Shown here piece by piece: positions 1-10,207 of a stretch of 17,836 nucleotides of DNA. The DNA is from Gloeopeniophorella convolvens (taxonomy: Eukaryota > Basidiomycota > Agaricomycetes > Russulales). Location of the stretch: contig WTXD01000207.1 of assembly GCA_022496205.1 (NCBI GenBank), forward strand, positions 1 to 17,836, in the 5' to 3' direction. Below the pieces are notes generated by a model, which saw nothing but the letters and a program-made list of their open reading frames with translations, was not told the origin of the DNA and ran no database searches. The position numbers were made by a program, and so were the translations under genes. The stretch's first letter is position 1. The number at the start of each line of letters is the position of its first letter.

Positions 1-1233
1 ATGTCACTTCGGTCCATCTCCCCGAGACTCCGTCCCATTTCACCAGATCTTGGCCTCAAAACTTCTACACCATGTTCCCAAGGATGTGCACAACATTCTC
101 TCGGTGTTTTGATTTTTTAATAAAGATCTAAGTGTGCCAGAGTAAAGCCAAAAGCAACGTCAAATGCCCCGCAAGAGCTGCAGATGGGTCACGGAGTGTC
201 ACACGTGCCGGAGAGCCGACTGCCAATTTGGGCGTTCCGCCTGGCGCCTTGGGAACGAGCGCCCAGTCCATCACCCAACATTCCCGAGTCCATCAACGCA
301 ATCTCGGTCATTCCGTCGGAGCCTGAACTCGGACGTCACGTCGGAACCCCTCCAGGACTGAAACTCTCGATTGTGATGTTCCTCGCACCCTCTTGCCATA
401 GAAAGTGGATAGACTTATGTGTTGTCAATAGGTGCCATGTTGTCCAAGTATCATAGCATTTGGATTGGTTTCAAGATGGTCCCTGAGCGATTAGTGCCCA
501 AAAAGGCATACTGCTCAAAGACCGATTTATCCTGCCTCAAAAGCTCACTCAATGGACACCAGTTTTCGCAGGGGCGCAGTAGATATGTATAAGATCACTG
601 TGTTAAATTGTTGTGTTAATGCACGCAGTCGTTGTTGCACACAAACGAGATCTTCAAAACGGTCCATCTCCCGTTACAGTCCATCTCTAGTTACACGATA
701 GTATATCTTAATGGCCGATTCGATCCATCCCGTCATTTCATGTGTTACTTTCAAGATTCCCGAAACACTGGATGTAAATTCTCATAGTGCCGTGTCGAGA
801 GGCCACTGGTGCGTGAGCATATCTTTCAGAATAATATGTAGTATGGTGCAACATAATCATACCCTATCATACCCCGTTACGCCATGGTACGTGGGCGTGT
901 TGGCCGGCGGCATGACCATACCTGGCCTGTGACGCACTCCCTGCGCCCGTTAGCCCTCCCGACGGAGACATTTTGCACCGCCGGAACATATCTGCGGCCA
1001 CGGAACGCTGTTCGCCGTCGTCCGCGCCTCGATCCTTGGGAAACGGCAGGAGCGTGCTGGAGTCATAGATCCACATACTCTAATTACTGCGTAACTAAGG
1101 GACATATCGGACTCTTAGTGCTTAGCAAATCGCAAGCAAATTACGCTAGTCTGAGTGGCCGCGCGGCTTGCCGGTGGAGAGATCTGAGATGGAAAGCAAC
1201 GTGCCGTGTGTGGGGGCGCGGTAAGAGCAAGGG

Positions 1234-1249
1234 GATAAGTCTCGATAAG
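1234..1249 (+). promoter_or_regulatory. Tandem GATAAG motifs
   Basis: GATAAG occurs at 1234-1239 and again at 1244-1249, inside a direct repeat (gataagtct twice), so the two sites start exactly 10 bp apart and lie on the same face of the helix. Fungal GATA factors of the AreA/Nit2 (nitrogen) and SreA (iron) types bind HGATAR, often as pairs. The sites are about 325 bp upstream of the ABC transporter start. That they are used by this gene is inference. Confidence 0.4.
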
Positions 1250-1344
1250 TCTACCTGGTCAGCTCAGGGCGCCTGCGCGCGCCGCGACCATGTGCAAGAA
1301 CCCGCAGGATCCCCCGACTCATGTCCAGACGGCAGCCCATTTCA

Positions 1345-1381
1345 CCCACGGACGGAAAACATAGATATTTTCCGTCGTGGG
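1345..1381. repeat. Strong inverted repeat upstream of the ABC transporter
   Basis: The left arm (1345-1359, cccacg-g-acggaaaa) and the right arm (1368-1381, ttttccgtcgtggg) are reverse complements over 14 bases with a single bulged g at 1351, and an 8-base loop lies between them. The centre is about 210 bp upstream of the ATG at 1572. It could be a dimeric transcription-factor site, a hairpin in a 5' transcript, or a remnant of a small inverted-repeat element. No target-site duplication is seen. Confidence 0.6.
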
Positions 1382-1443
1382 GGAGAGAGGCCGCCGTGCA
1401 GTAATTTGGTCATACCCGCTTGGTCATCCGAGTACTCCCATCC

Positions 1444-1451
1444 TTTATTTA
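1444..1451 (+). promoter_or_regulatory. TATA-like box of the ABC transporter
   Basis: The sequence tttattta, the only AT-rich octamer in a GC-rich stretch, lies 121-128 bp upstream of the ABC transporter ATG, a reasonable distance for a fungal core promoter. The start codon itself has a good context (cacaccATGg). The assignment rests on position and composition only. Confidence 0.3.
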
Positions 1452-1571
1452 ACCGTTGCCCGTCTGGACCAAATGCCCTTGACTGCCTGCGGAAGACGCA
1501 GCCTGATCTTGTGCGCGAGCAACCCGCCGCTGCTCCTCTCGTGCGTCTTCCCCGCGCGCTAGCTGCACACC

Positions 1572-4500
1572 ATGGGCAAAGCCGAACTTTCAGAGGTCGT
1601 GTCCAAGAACGAGTCCGACCTCGAGCACAATGCGCCCGATGGCCTCGACTCTGGAAAAGCCGCCGCGCAGCCGTCTTTCATTGGCAGAGTCGGCAGGTGC
1701 GTCTGCGGTCCCCGCGTGCGGTCTACTGCAGTTACGCTGACCGCCGCCCGCCCGCCCGCCGTCCAGGTCCATCAAGGGCCTCATCATCCCGCTCGACCCG
1801 CCACCCCCAAAAGAGAGCATCCACGATGCTACATATATCCCCGAGATGACCGCGGGCTGGTTCAGTTTGCTCACCTTCAACTGGATGAACAGCCTGATGA
1901 CCCTCGGGTACGCCCGCCCGCTCGAGGCACCGGACCTCTGGAAGCTCCAGGAATACCGCTCCGCAGACGTCATTGCAGATGCGATCCTCAAGTCCTTCGA
2001 GGCGCGCCGCATCAAGGCAGACGAGTACAACGCGCGCCTCGCCGCGGGCGAGGTGACGCCCCCACTGCGCCTGCGCCTCGCGTGCGCGCTACGCGGCGAC
2101 CGCGAGGCGCGCATGAAGCAGTGGCGCGAGAAGGACGGGAAGAAGCAGCCGAGCCTCACCTGGGCGATAAACGACAGCATCAAGTGGTGGTTCTGGATGG
2201 GCGGCGTGTTCAAGGTGACGAGCGACACGTCGCAGGTGACCAGCCCGCTCGTCGTGAAGGTGGGCTTGGGTCCCTGGCGCAAGTGTGTGCGGCGCTGACC
2301 GTGCTCTCCGGGCGCAGCATCTGATCAGCTTCGCAACGGACTCGTACAACGCGCACAGGGCGGGTCAGCCTGTCCCCGGCATCGGTCGCGGCATCGGCCT
2401 TGCGATCTGCCTCGTCATCATGCAGATGATCAGCTCGCTCGGCCAGCACCACTTTTTCTATCGCAGCATGTCTTCTGGTGTTCTTCTCCGCGGCGGCCTC
2501 ATCACGGCTATCTACTCGCGTGCCCTGCGGCTCACCACGCGTTCGCGCGCAAAGCTGCCCAACGGCCGCCTCGTCAACCACATCTCGACCGACGTCTCAC
2601 GCATTGACTTCTGCTGTGGCTACTTTCATATGTTCTGGGCCGCGCCTATCCAGATGTCCATCTGTCTCGGCTTGCTCATCGCCAACCTTGGCCCCAGTGC
2701 TCTGGCGGGTTTCGCTATCTTTGTTTTCCTCACCCCGCTGCAGGCCAAGATCATGAAGATGCTCTTCAGCGTCCGGCGCAGGACCATGGAGTGGACCGAT
2801 AAGCGGGCCAAGCTGCTCCAGGAACTGCTCAGTGGCATGAAGCTTATGAAGTTCTTCGCATGGGAGGCGCCCTTCCTCGAGCGAATCGCGGGCTACAGGG
2901 CGAAGGAGATGAGGTGGGTGAAATCTTGACTGCACCCGCCGCGCCGAACACAGTCCAAGTATAGCTGACTGCTACCCGTGTGCTCTAGATTCGTGCGCAC
3001 GCTGCTGCTCGTCCGCGCGGGCAACATGGCGCTCGCCATGTCTACCCCTGCGCTCGCCTCCGTCGTCGCCTTCATCGTGTACGCCGCCTCGGGGCACCAG
3101 CTCACACCCGCGGTCGTCTTCTCCTCCCTGAGCCTGTTCCAGCTACTGCGGCAGCCCCTGATGTTACTACGTAAGCGACGCCACCGCCCCCCTTCGCGCC
3201 ACGCGGTGCGTTGACCCCATGAACCCGCAGCCGCATCCTTCAGCGCGATAGCAGACGCGCGCAACGCGATTGGCCGCCTGCACGAGTGTTTCACCGCGGA
3301 GCTCGTCACGGAGACGCTCGTGCAGGACCCCACGATGGACCTCGCGCTCGACGTCAGCGCCGCGTCGTTCACGTGGGACAGCCCGCCGCCGGACCCGGAC
3401 GAGGGCAAGAAGGGCAAGAAGAAGGCCAAGGCGCCCGAGGCCGCGTCTGCGCCTGCGCCCGAGGTGAAGGAGGAGATGCTGTTCAAGCTGCGCCAGATCG
3501 ACCTGAAGATCCCGCGGGGCCCGCTCGTCGCGATTGTCGGCGCGGTCGGCGCGGGGAAGACGTCCCTCCTGCAGGGCCTCATCGGGGACATGCGCCGGAC
3601 GGAGGGCACGGTCCGCTTCGGCGGCTCGGTGGCGTACTGCTCGCAGAGCGCGTGGATCCAGGTGCGGTGCCCAGTTGACGTGGGCGAGACGGCTGACATG
3701 GACGCACCCCCGGCAGAACGCTACGATCCGCGAGAACATCTGCTTTGGGCGTCCGTTTGAGCCCGAGCGGTACTGGAAGGCGGTCCATGATGCGTGTCTG
3801 GAGGCGGACCTGGACGTGCTGCCGAACGGCGACATGACCGAGGTCGGCGAAAAGGTGTGTGGGTGGGAGCGTTGCGGTGCTTCCTCGCGCGCTTTGCTGA
3901 TCGGGTGCCGTGGTGCAGGGTATCTCGCTGTCGGGTGGCCAGAAGCAGCGTGTGAACATCTGCCGTGCGATCTACTCTGGAGCGGACATCCTCATCTTCG
4001 ATGTGGGTCGAGACTCGTGCTCGTTAGTCGTTCGTTCTCACTAAATTCTGCGACAGGATCCCTTGTCGGCTCTCGATGCGCATGTCGGCGAATCCGTCTT
4101 CAACAATGTCCTTCTCAACGGCACCGTCGGATCGACCCGCCTGCTCGTCACCCACGCACTCCACTTCCTGCCGAAGGTCGACTACATCTACTTCATGGCC
4201 GACGGCCACATCACCGAGCACGGCACCTTCGAGGAGCTGATGGCCAACGGCGGGGACTTTGCGCGCAACTTTGACGAGTTCGTCACGAAGGACCGGACGC
4301 AGGAGTCGGCGGGCGAGAAGGCCGCCGAGGAAGACGAGGAAGGCGTTGCCGAGGAGGCGGCGAAGGACACGAAGCGCCGTGGCGCGAGGCGCGGCGCGGC
4401 GATCATGCAGGCGGAGGAGCGCAACATCGGTGCAGTGAACGGCAAAGTGTACAAGCGCTACTTCGAGTCCGGGAACGGCTTCATTACGCTCCCCCTGCTG

Positions 4501-6943
4501 GCCGTGACGCTCGTCCTGATGCAGACCTCGGTCGTGCTGTCGTCGTACTGGTGCGCTTTGCTGCGGGGCCGTCTCCTCGGAATATGCGCTGATCTGGACG
4601 ATCACCCAGGCTTGTCTGGTGGCAGGATCGGTGAGCAAACTGCAGTGTGGGAGCTACGCCGCTCGGGGGCTGACTTTTTCTTTTCTCCACAGCCAATGGC
4701 CGCAGCCGCAAGGGTTTTATGTATGCATGGATTGCGCGTCGCCTGCGTGTGGTCCGCTTGACTGACCGCCGCTTCCAGATGGGAATTTATGCGGCGCTCG
4801 GCGTCGGACAGGCGATCACGTCGTTCATGAACGGCATGATCATCGCATTCATTGTGTACTCTGCGTCCAAACAGCTGCACTTTGTGAGTGGGCCCAACCC
4901 AGTGCCCTCTGCTCCGGTTCTGATTGGTATGTGTAGGATGCGATCACCCGCGTTATGCATAGCCCCATGTCGTTCTTCGAGACAACGGTACGTTCGAACT
5001 CTGTTGCTACCGTCTTCGTCCCGCTCAAGCCAAGTACAGCCGGTCGGACGCATCATGAACCGTTTCTCTAAGGACATCGACACCATCGATAACCAGCTTG
5101 CCGGTCAGTCGACCCTGTCCACACGTCCGTAAACGTACTCACGTCCTCCCCCAGACTCTTTCCGCATGTTCCTCAACACGCTGTCCGGCATCGGCGGCGC
5201 CATCATCCTGATCTCCATTATTCTTCCTTGGTTCCTCATCGCCGTCGGCGTCGTCTTGGTTCTCTACTCCATGGTCGCCGCGTTCTACCGCGCCAGCGCC
5301 AGAGAGATGAAGGTGCGTCTGCGCGAGTGCGGTACGGCGTCCAGCGCATGTATTAAATGGAACTTACAGCGGCTCGACGCCATCCTCCGGTCTTCCTTGT
5401 ACTCGCACTTCTCTGAGACTCTGTCGGGCATTGCGACGATCCGTGCGTATAAGGAGGAGGAGCGGTTCTTCAACGAGAATCGGGACCGCGTCAACTTTGA
5501 GAACAGGGCGTACTGGATGACAGTCACCAACCAAGTGAGTCCGGTAGAACAAGCCCTGCGAGCGTCGAGCTGACCAATTGACTAGCGATGGCTCGGTATC
5601 CGCCTCGACTTCTTCGGGACGCTGTTGACGCTCTCGGTCGCCATGCTCACTGTCGGCACGCGGACCAGCCTTTCGCCGGCACAGACTGGCGTCACGCTCT
5701 CGTACATCCTTAACGTCCAGCAGGTGTGCATTGTCGTATCCCAAGCGCTGGCTTCCACCCGGCTGACGCGTTTCCCAGGCGTTCGGCCTCATGGTCAGGC
5801 TACTTGCTGATGTTGAGAACAACATGAACTCCGTCGAGCGCATCGTCTACTACGCGCGCGATCTCGAGCAGGAGCCCCCGCACGAGATCCCGGACGAAAA
5901 GCCTGCTGCTTCCTGGCCCAAAGAGGGGGAGCTCGAGATCAAGGGCGCGGTCTTGAAGTACCGCCCTGAGCTCCCGCTCGTTCTGAAGGGCCTGAGCATG
6001 AAGGTCTCGGGAGGCGAGAAGGTCGGCATTGTTGGAAGGTGCGTGACATTCCAAAATATATCGTTTGACCGACTGAAATGCCTCGCTAGAACCGGCGCCG
6101 GAAAGTCGTCCATCATGGTTGCACTGTTCCGTATCGTGGAGCTTGTCTCGGGGTCCATCAGCATTGACGGTCTCGACATCGCAAAGCTCGGCTTGGCCGA
6201 CGTCCGGAAGGCGATCTCCATCATCCCCCAGGATGCGACTTTGTGTACGCACAGCCGTTTCGCCTTATCAGCGCCCCCCTGACACTTTGCAGTCTCGGGA
6301 ACACTGCGGTCCAACCTCGACCCATTCGGCCTGCACGACGACGCGCGGCTCTGGGACGCGCTGAAGCGCTCCTACCTCGTCGAAGACACCAAGCGCGTCT
6401 CCACCCTCAAGGCCGAAGAGGCGACAGCTGACGGCGACGACGAGCAGCTCCCGACGGGCGCGACGACGCCCGTCGGCCCGCGCTTCTCGCTCGACAGCAC
6501 GATCGAGGAGGAGGGCTCGAACCTGTCCGTCGGGCAGCGCTCGCTCGTCTCGCTCGCGCGCGCTCTCGTCAAGGACAGCAAGATCCTCATCCTCGACGAG
6601 GCCACCGCGTCCGTCGACTACGAGACAGACCGCAAGATCCAGGAGACGATCGCGACCGAGTTCCGCGACCGCACCATCCTGTGCATCGCCCGTGCGTCGC
6701 CCGCTGCCTCTCCTCCTCCACTGCCTGGCGCCCTGCTGACACGCTGCAGACCGGCTGCGCACGATCATCTCGTACGACCGCATCTGCGTGATGGACAACG
6801 GCAACATCGCCGAGTTCGACACGCCCGAGGCGCTCTTCGCGCAGAACGGCATCTTCCGCATGATGTGCGAGCGCTCGAGCATCTCGCTCGAGGACATCCG
6901 GCGCGGGCGCAAGGAGCGCGAGGCGCGCGACGAGTACGACTGA
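1572..6943 (+). CDS. ABCC-subfamily (Yor1-like) ABC transporter, 20 exons
   Basis: ATP-driven exporter, probably in the plasma membrane. Exons: 1572-1696, 1767-2259, 2318-2913, 2989-3170, 3231-3661, 3717-3854, 3919-4002, 4057-4550, 4610-4630, 4693-4720, 4779-4883, 4937-4987, 5040-5103, 5155-5312, 5370-5534, 5586-5723, 5779-6038, 6090-6244, 6293-6691, 6750-6943. They join to 4281 nt, 1426 aa, with GT-AG introns of 48-75 bp. Order is TMD1-NBD1-TMD2-NBD2 with no TMD0, as in Yor1. NBD1: A-loop W514, Walker A 569-576, LSGGQ 659-663, Walker B D683 followed by Asp684. NBD2: Walker A 1177-1184 (GRTGAGKS), LSVGQ 1307-1311, Walker B D1331 with catalytic E1332, H-loop H1363. Asp in place of the NBD1 glutamate is normal for ABCC proteins, so ATP hydrolysis is expected at one site. 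A Lys/Ala/Pro/Glu-rich insert (about 516-547) sits between the A-loop and Walker A. Substrate is unknown; drugs, organic anions or mycotoxins are typical for the family. Confidence 0.93.
4610..4720 (+). other. Two very short ABC exons (21 and 28 nt)
   Basis: Exon 4610-4630 (21 nt) and exon 4693-4720 (28 nt) are placed between three introns (4551-4609, 4631-4692, 4721-4778). They are needed to restore the loop after the first TMD2 helix: SYW, then LVWWQDR, then QWPQPQGFY, then [10 protein letters not shown]. The phases match at every junction. Automatic gene callers often skip such exons, so other annotations of this gene may lack about 16 residues here. Confidence 0.85.
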
Positions 6944-7417
6944 GGTGTTTCAATGGTCTCTTGCATTGTTTCTTCTTCGCTACGCTATGGACTGGACGGA
7001 TATGGATCCGTATACGCTGATATACCTAGAGCACGACGACGCTACTTACGATGTACGATTCTTCATGCACCTCACGGCTTGTGACATAACACGAGAAGGG
7101 CTCCATGAGCCGATGCTTATTGTTTAGATTATCATACGACTCATCTGTCGCATCATCGACGAGATAGCTCGTCTTGCGCAATCAAAGACATCCCTGGACA
7201 GACGATATCAAACCTCGGCGCGTCGAGAACTAAGCTTGCAGGACATATAAAGCTCAATCTCCAATTACTGTAAAGCCTGACAAGGGCCCGCTCGCTACAA
7301 CATTGCAAAAGTACACGGATTACTGGTTACTCCCGCGCACACCACGCATACAATAATATCTACATCACGAAAAGTAATGTGCGGTATGACAGCCTCTGAG
7401 CGCGACACGGAGGGCGA
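6944..7417. other. Convergent intergenic region between the ABC and dehydrogenase genes
   Basis: 474 bp separate the stop codon of the plus-strand transporter from the stop codon of the minus-strand dehydrogenase, so the stretch should hold two 3' UTRs running toward each other. It is clearly more AT-rich than the flanking exons. No perfect AATAAA was found on either strand, no gene was recognised and no notable repeat was seen. Confidence 0.6.
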
Positions 7418-9826
7418 TCAGAGACGCGAGTTCTTGGGCATCGCGCGCATGGCTTGTCGGACGCCGAGGTCGCCCAGCACATCCTCCGCTGCAAAAGATA
7501 CGCCGATGAGCCCCAAGCACACCAGCAGCGCGCACGAAGCATCTTACCTCCTCCAAGAAGGGCATCGAATGGAATAGTTCGGTGGTACTAACGGGAGCGA
7601 GAAAAGCGCCGTCAGCGGCATTATCCATGACCAGCCAAACAGAACGGGACTTGCATGTTCGACGAAGCGGCCCATTCCCGTCTGCGTGATGCCGCGGCCC
7701 CCAAAGATCTGCACGGCGTCGCGCGCGGTGTCCTGCGCACAGCGTGTGCTGTACATTTTCAGGAACGCGATCTGGCCCGCGAGCTTCGTCGCCTGTTCCT
7801 TGTACGACTGCGCCGAAAACAACCCGTTAATGATCAGACGCCCGGGAGTCCGCGACGCAAGGCGCGGCGCGGCACGCTCACCATATTGCACATCTGGTAC
7901 GTGACGTTCTCGAGCCACGCCTGGACGGCCTCCGCGCGCGCGATCATCTCGGCGAGCTTGCCGCGGATGACGGCCTGCGAGCTGAGCGGCTTGCCGAACG
8001 CCTTGCGCTGCGAGACCCACTTGAGGCATTCCTCGACGATCAGGCGCTGCGAGCGCGCGGACGCGGCGATCATGACCCAGCGCTCGTGGTTGAAGTTGCT
8101 CAGGATGACGAAGATGCCGCCGCCCTCGGGCCCGAGCGTGTTCTCGACGGGCACGCGCACGTTGTCGAACGTCACGAGCGCCGTGCCGGCGGTCGGGGAG
8201 TACGAGGTCTTGATGGGCTTGGTGTTGACGCCTTCTTGGCGCGGGATGAGGATGACCGTGAGGCCGTCCTGGCAGGACATGAATCGTGCTTGTGTTGCTC
8301 AGAGTACAAGGTGCTCACCTCGGTTTTGCAGCCCGTTGTAAAGCTGCCTGGACTGAGCACCTCACACAGGGACTGAGTGGAACTAGGCACTTACTAGTCC
8401 GCGAAGCTGGATGGCGAGTTGATCAGAGATTTGGGGAATCGAGAAGGGAGGCTGCTCACTGTCCATTCGTAATCCACTTCTTCTCCCCATTGATGATCCA
8501 GTACTTGCCGTCCTCGCTCTTGACAGCAGTAGTTTTCATGCCCAGCACGTCGCTGCCAGCATGCGCCTCGGAAATGGCAAGGCAGATGAATTTCCTGGCC
8601 GCAAGCACGTCTGCGACGACCTGCCACGAAGACCTGAGCACGGCAGCAGGGGATCCGGGAATGCGAACGAGCTACCTTCTCCTTGATCTCCTTGCTGCCA
8701 AAGTTGAGCACCGGAGGCAGTCCGATGACCTTACCTCCCAGAAGGCCTGTACAAGTATTGTCAGAACTGGACTGCAATGTGGCGCACAGGCCGTCATACC
8801 GTCCGCGTAGCCTCGGGCGCCCACCCGCACAAACTCTTGTGTGACGATAAGCTAGCAACACCTATAAGAAACCCCCAAGCAGCGCGCATGCGAGCGTGGT
8901 GCACACCTCATGGAAGTAGTCATACTAGCGCCGAGATCCCCGTTTAGACCGGTCCACCCGCGGCAGTGGACGAGCACCCACCTCCTCGGGCTTAACGAGG
9001 CCGTTGAACAGCGACAGCCCCTTGAGGTGCTTGCCGGGGCCCAGCCGCATGGCATGGAGGTTCACTTCGCTGCGCGGGCGCGTGAGCACCGAACCGACCG
9101 ACGCTGGACCCATCACCCCAGTGCACTCACGCCATCTTGTCCAACACCTCCTGGCTCGGCCGCTTCCCGTCCAGCTCGCGCTCCTGCGCGTCAGGGTACA
9201 CGACCTCGTCGAAGAACTGGCGCGCAGCCTTCTGCAGCGCCCGGTGATTCTGCCCGCCCCAACGTCCCCATCAGCGCCTCCGGCCACTCAGCATGCGCGC
9301 GCGCGGCGCACCTCGGTGTAATACGGGCTATGGAAGCCCTTCGCGAGCCACGTCGGCTCCGCGTACGGCACCGCGCTGAGCCCGCCGACGATGCGGCCGG
9401 TGATGACGCTGCGCGCGCCGCGCAGCACGCCGACCTGCAGGCGTGCGTACTGCGGGCGCTCGAGCACCTCGTGCCGGTGCAGCCCGTAGAACGCCTCCGT
9501 CGCGTCCTGCCCCGCGACGTCCGCGTCGGCGAGCACGGCCTTGCCGCCTGGGTGCAGGTTCGCGAAGCGCGAGAGGTCGTAGACCTTCGCGTCGATGATG
9601 ACCCACTGGGAGGAGCCGCGCGGGCGGCGTCAGGCGGGCGGCGAGGGCGTGGGTGTGTGGGGGCGCACCAGGTCACCGTCCTTGTTGTGCTGGATATGCG
9701 TGCGTCAGTCGGCGGGTGGTGTGATACATAATGATGGCGGCGGCGCGCGCGCAGGCGCGGAGCCGCCGGACGCGGGCTCACCTGCTGGACTTCCTCGAGC
9801 GTAAGCTCCTTGAGTTCCTTGGACAT
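7418..9826 (-). CDS. Cytochrome b5-acyl-CoA dehydrogenase fusion with C-terminal PTS1
   Basis: Predicted FAD flavoprotein that alpha,beta-dehydrogenates an acyl-CoA, with a fused b5 haem domain as likely electron acceptor. Exons, in transcript order: 9826-9782, 9689-9669, 9605-9312, 9249-9131, 9069-8982, 8924-8907, 8851-8800, 8746-8676, 8620-8460, 8406-8395, 8343-8319, 8268-7882, 7807-7655, 7587-7548, 7488-7418; 1557 nt, 518 aa. The b5 domain covers about residues 8-83, with HPGG at 40-43 (haem ligand H40) and a second ligand probably H65 in YGLHRHEVL. The dehydrogenase part covers about 115-515: family signature [10 protein letters not shown] at 251-260, and [12 protein letters not shown] near the C-terminal helical domain. 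The protein ends in SRL, a consensus peroxisomal targeting signal. Start chosen because [15 protein letters not shown] leads directly into the b5 fold. b5-ACAD fusions are known in fungi. Substrate chain length and the catalytic base are not clear from sequence. Confidence 0.92.
7588..7654 (-). other. GC-AG intron in the dehydrogenase gene
   Basis: After the codon for H482 (VEH) the transcript reads gcaagtcc, and the intron ends in gttag before tac. Only a GC donor gives the continuous product [15 protein letters not shown] expected for this family; there is no GT at or near the junction that keeps the frame. The donor is otherwise a consensus match (gcaagt), as is usual for genuine GC-AG introns. 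Confidence 0.8.
8395..8406 (-). other. 12-nt micro-exon in the dehydrogenase gene
   Basis: Between introns 8407-8459 and 8344-8394, twelve bases (transcript sense cttcgcggacta) carry the FAD part of NGHFADYFTTG, the conserved continuation of the dehydrogenase beta-domain. The flanks are a regular acceptor (atccag) and donor (gtaagt). The preceding exon ends in codon phase 2 and the following exon starts accordingly, so omitting the micro-exon would keep the frame but delete four residues. Confidence 0.8.
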
Positions 9827-10207
9827 GGTGGAAGTGCGAGAGCAAGAGCGGGGGCGCCGGCCACGCCGCGGGTGCGTATAAAGTCCGGGATTAACAGCTG
9901 TGGGGCGGAACGATAGGTGCAATCACATGGTCTCTCAGTAATGTGACCGCGCCTACTGGGCCGGGGCCAGCAGCACGCACGCATGCACGCCCCAACGATA
10001 GCAACGATGCGGAAACTCGGCAACGCATCAACGGTGGGCCCAGGTGCCACCTCCGCTCCGTCCGTTAGACTCGGGCATGTATGATGATTATGATGACTGT
10101 GCAGTTAAACATGGAGGCGGTAGTGTGCTAAGTATGTATGTATGGAATAGGACGATCATGGTCCGTGTTCGAGAAACCCATCATCGACGACGCGGAGCTC
10201 GGGGCGA
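9827..10207. other. Intergenic region: dehydrogenase promoter and AVT3 3' UTR
   Basis: 381 bp separate the dehydrogenase start (9826, minus strand) from the AVT3 stop (10208, minus strand). Both genes run leftward, so this holds the 3' UTR of AVT3 followed by the promoter and 5' UTR of the dehydrogenase. No additional gene is supported. There is no clear TATA box in the sense of the dehydrogenase. The stretch near 10080-10150 is rich in atg/tgt triplets of low complexity. Confidence 0.6.

Larger units (their letters stand above)
1..1571. other. Gene-free left flank and ABC transporter upstream region
   Basis: No protein family is recognised on either strand in these 1.57 kb. The open frames here are short, lack recognisable motifs and do not splice into anything coherent. 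An AATAAA hexamer at about 120-125, after a T-rich run, could be the polyadenylation signal of a gene ending just left of the window, but this is weak. A short motif, cggtccatctccc, occurs near 10-22 and again near 660-672, with a degenerate third copy just after; its meaning is unclear. GC content rises from about 880 onwards, and the last 350 bp carry the regulatory-looking sites listed separately. Inference: promoter and 5' UTR of the ABC gene plus unassigned DNA. Confidence 0.6.

Noticed and set aside
164..361. CxxC-containing short frame resembling a zinc cluster
   Set aside because: The Cys spacing does not match Zn2Cys6 or another known motif, all three frames are open here, and no exon structure supports it.
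884..1849. A 321-codon plus-strand open frame overlapping the start of the ABC gene
   Set aside because: It reads through the promoter and the first exon and intron of the transporter in the wrong frame, and the translation is Arg/Pro-rich with no family features, as expected of GC-rich shadow frames.
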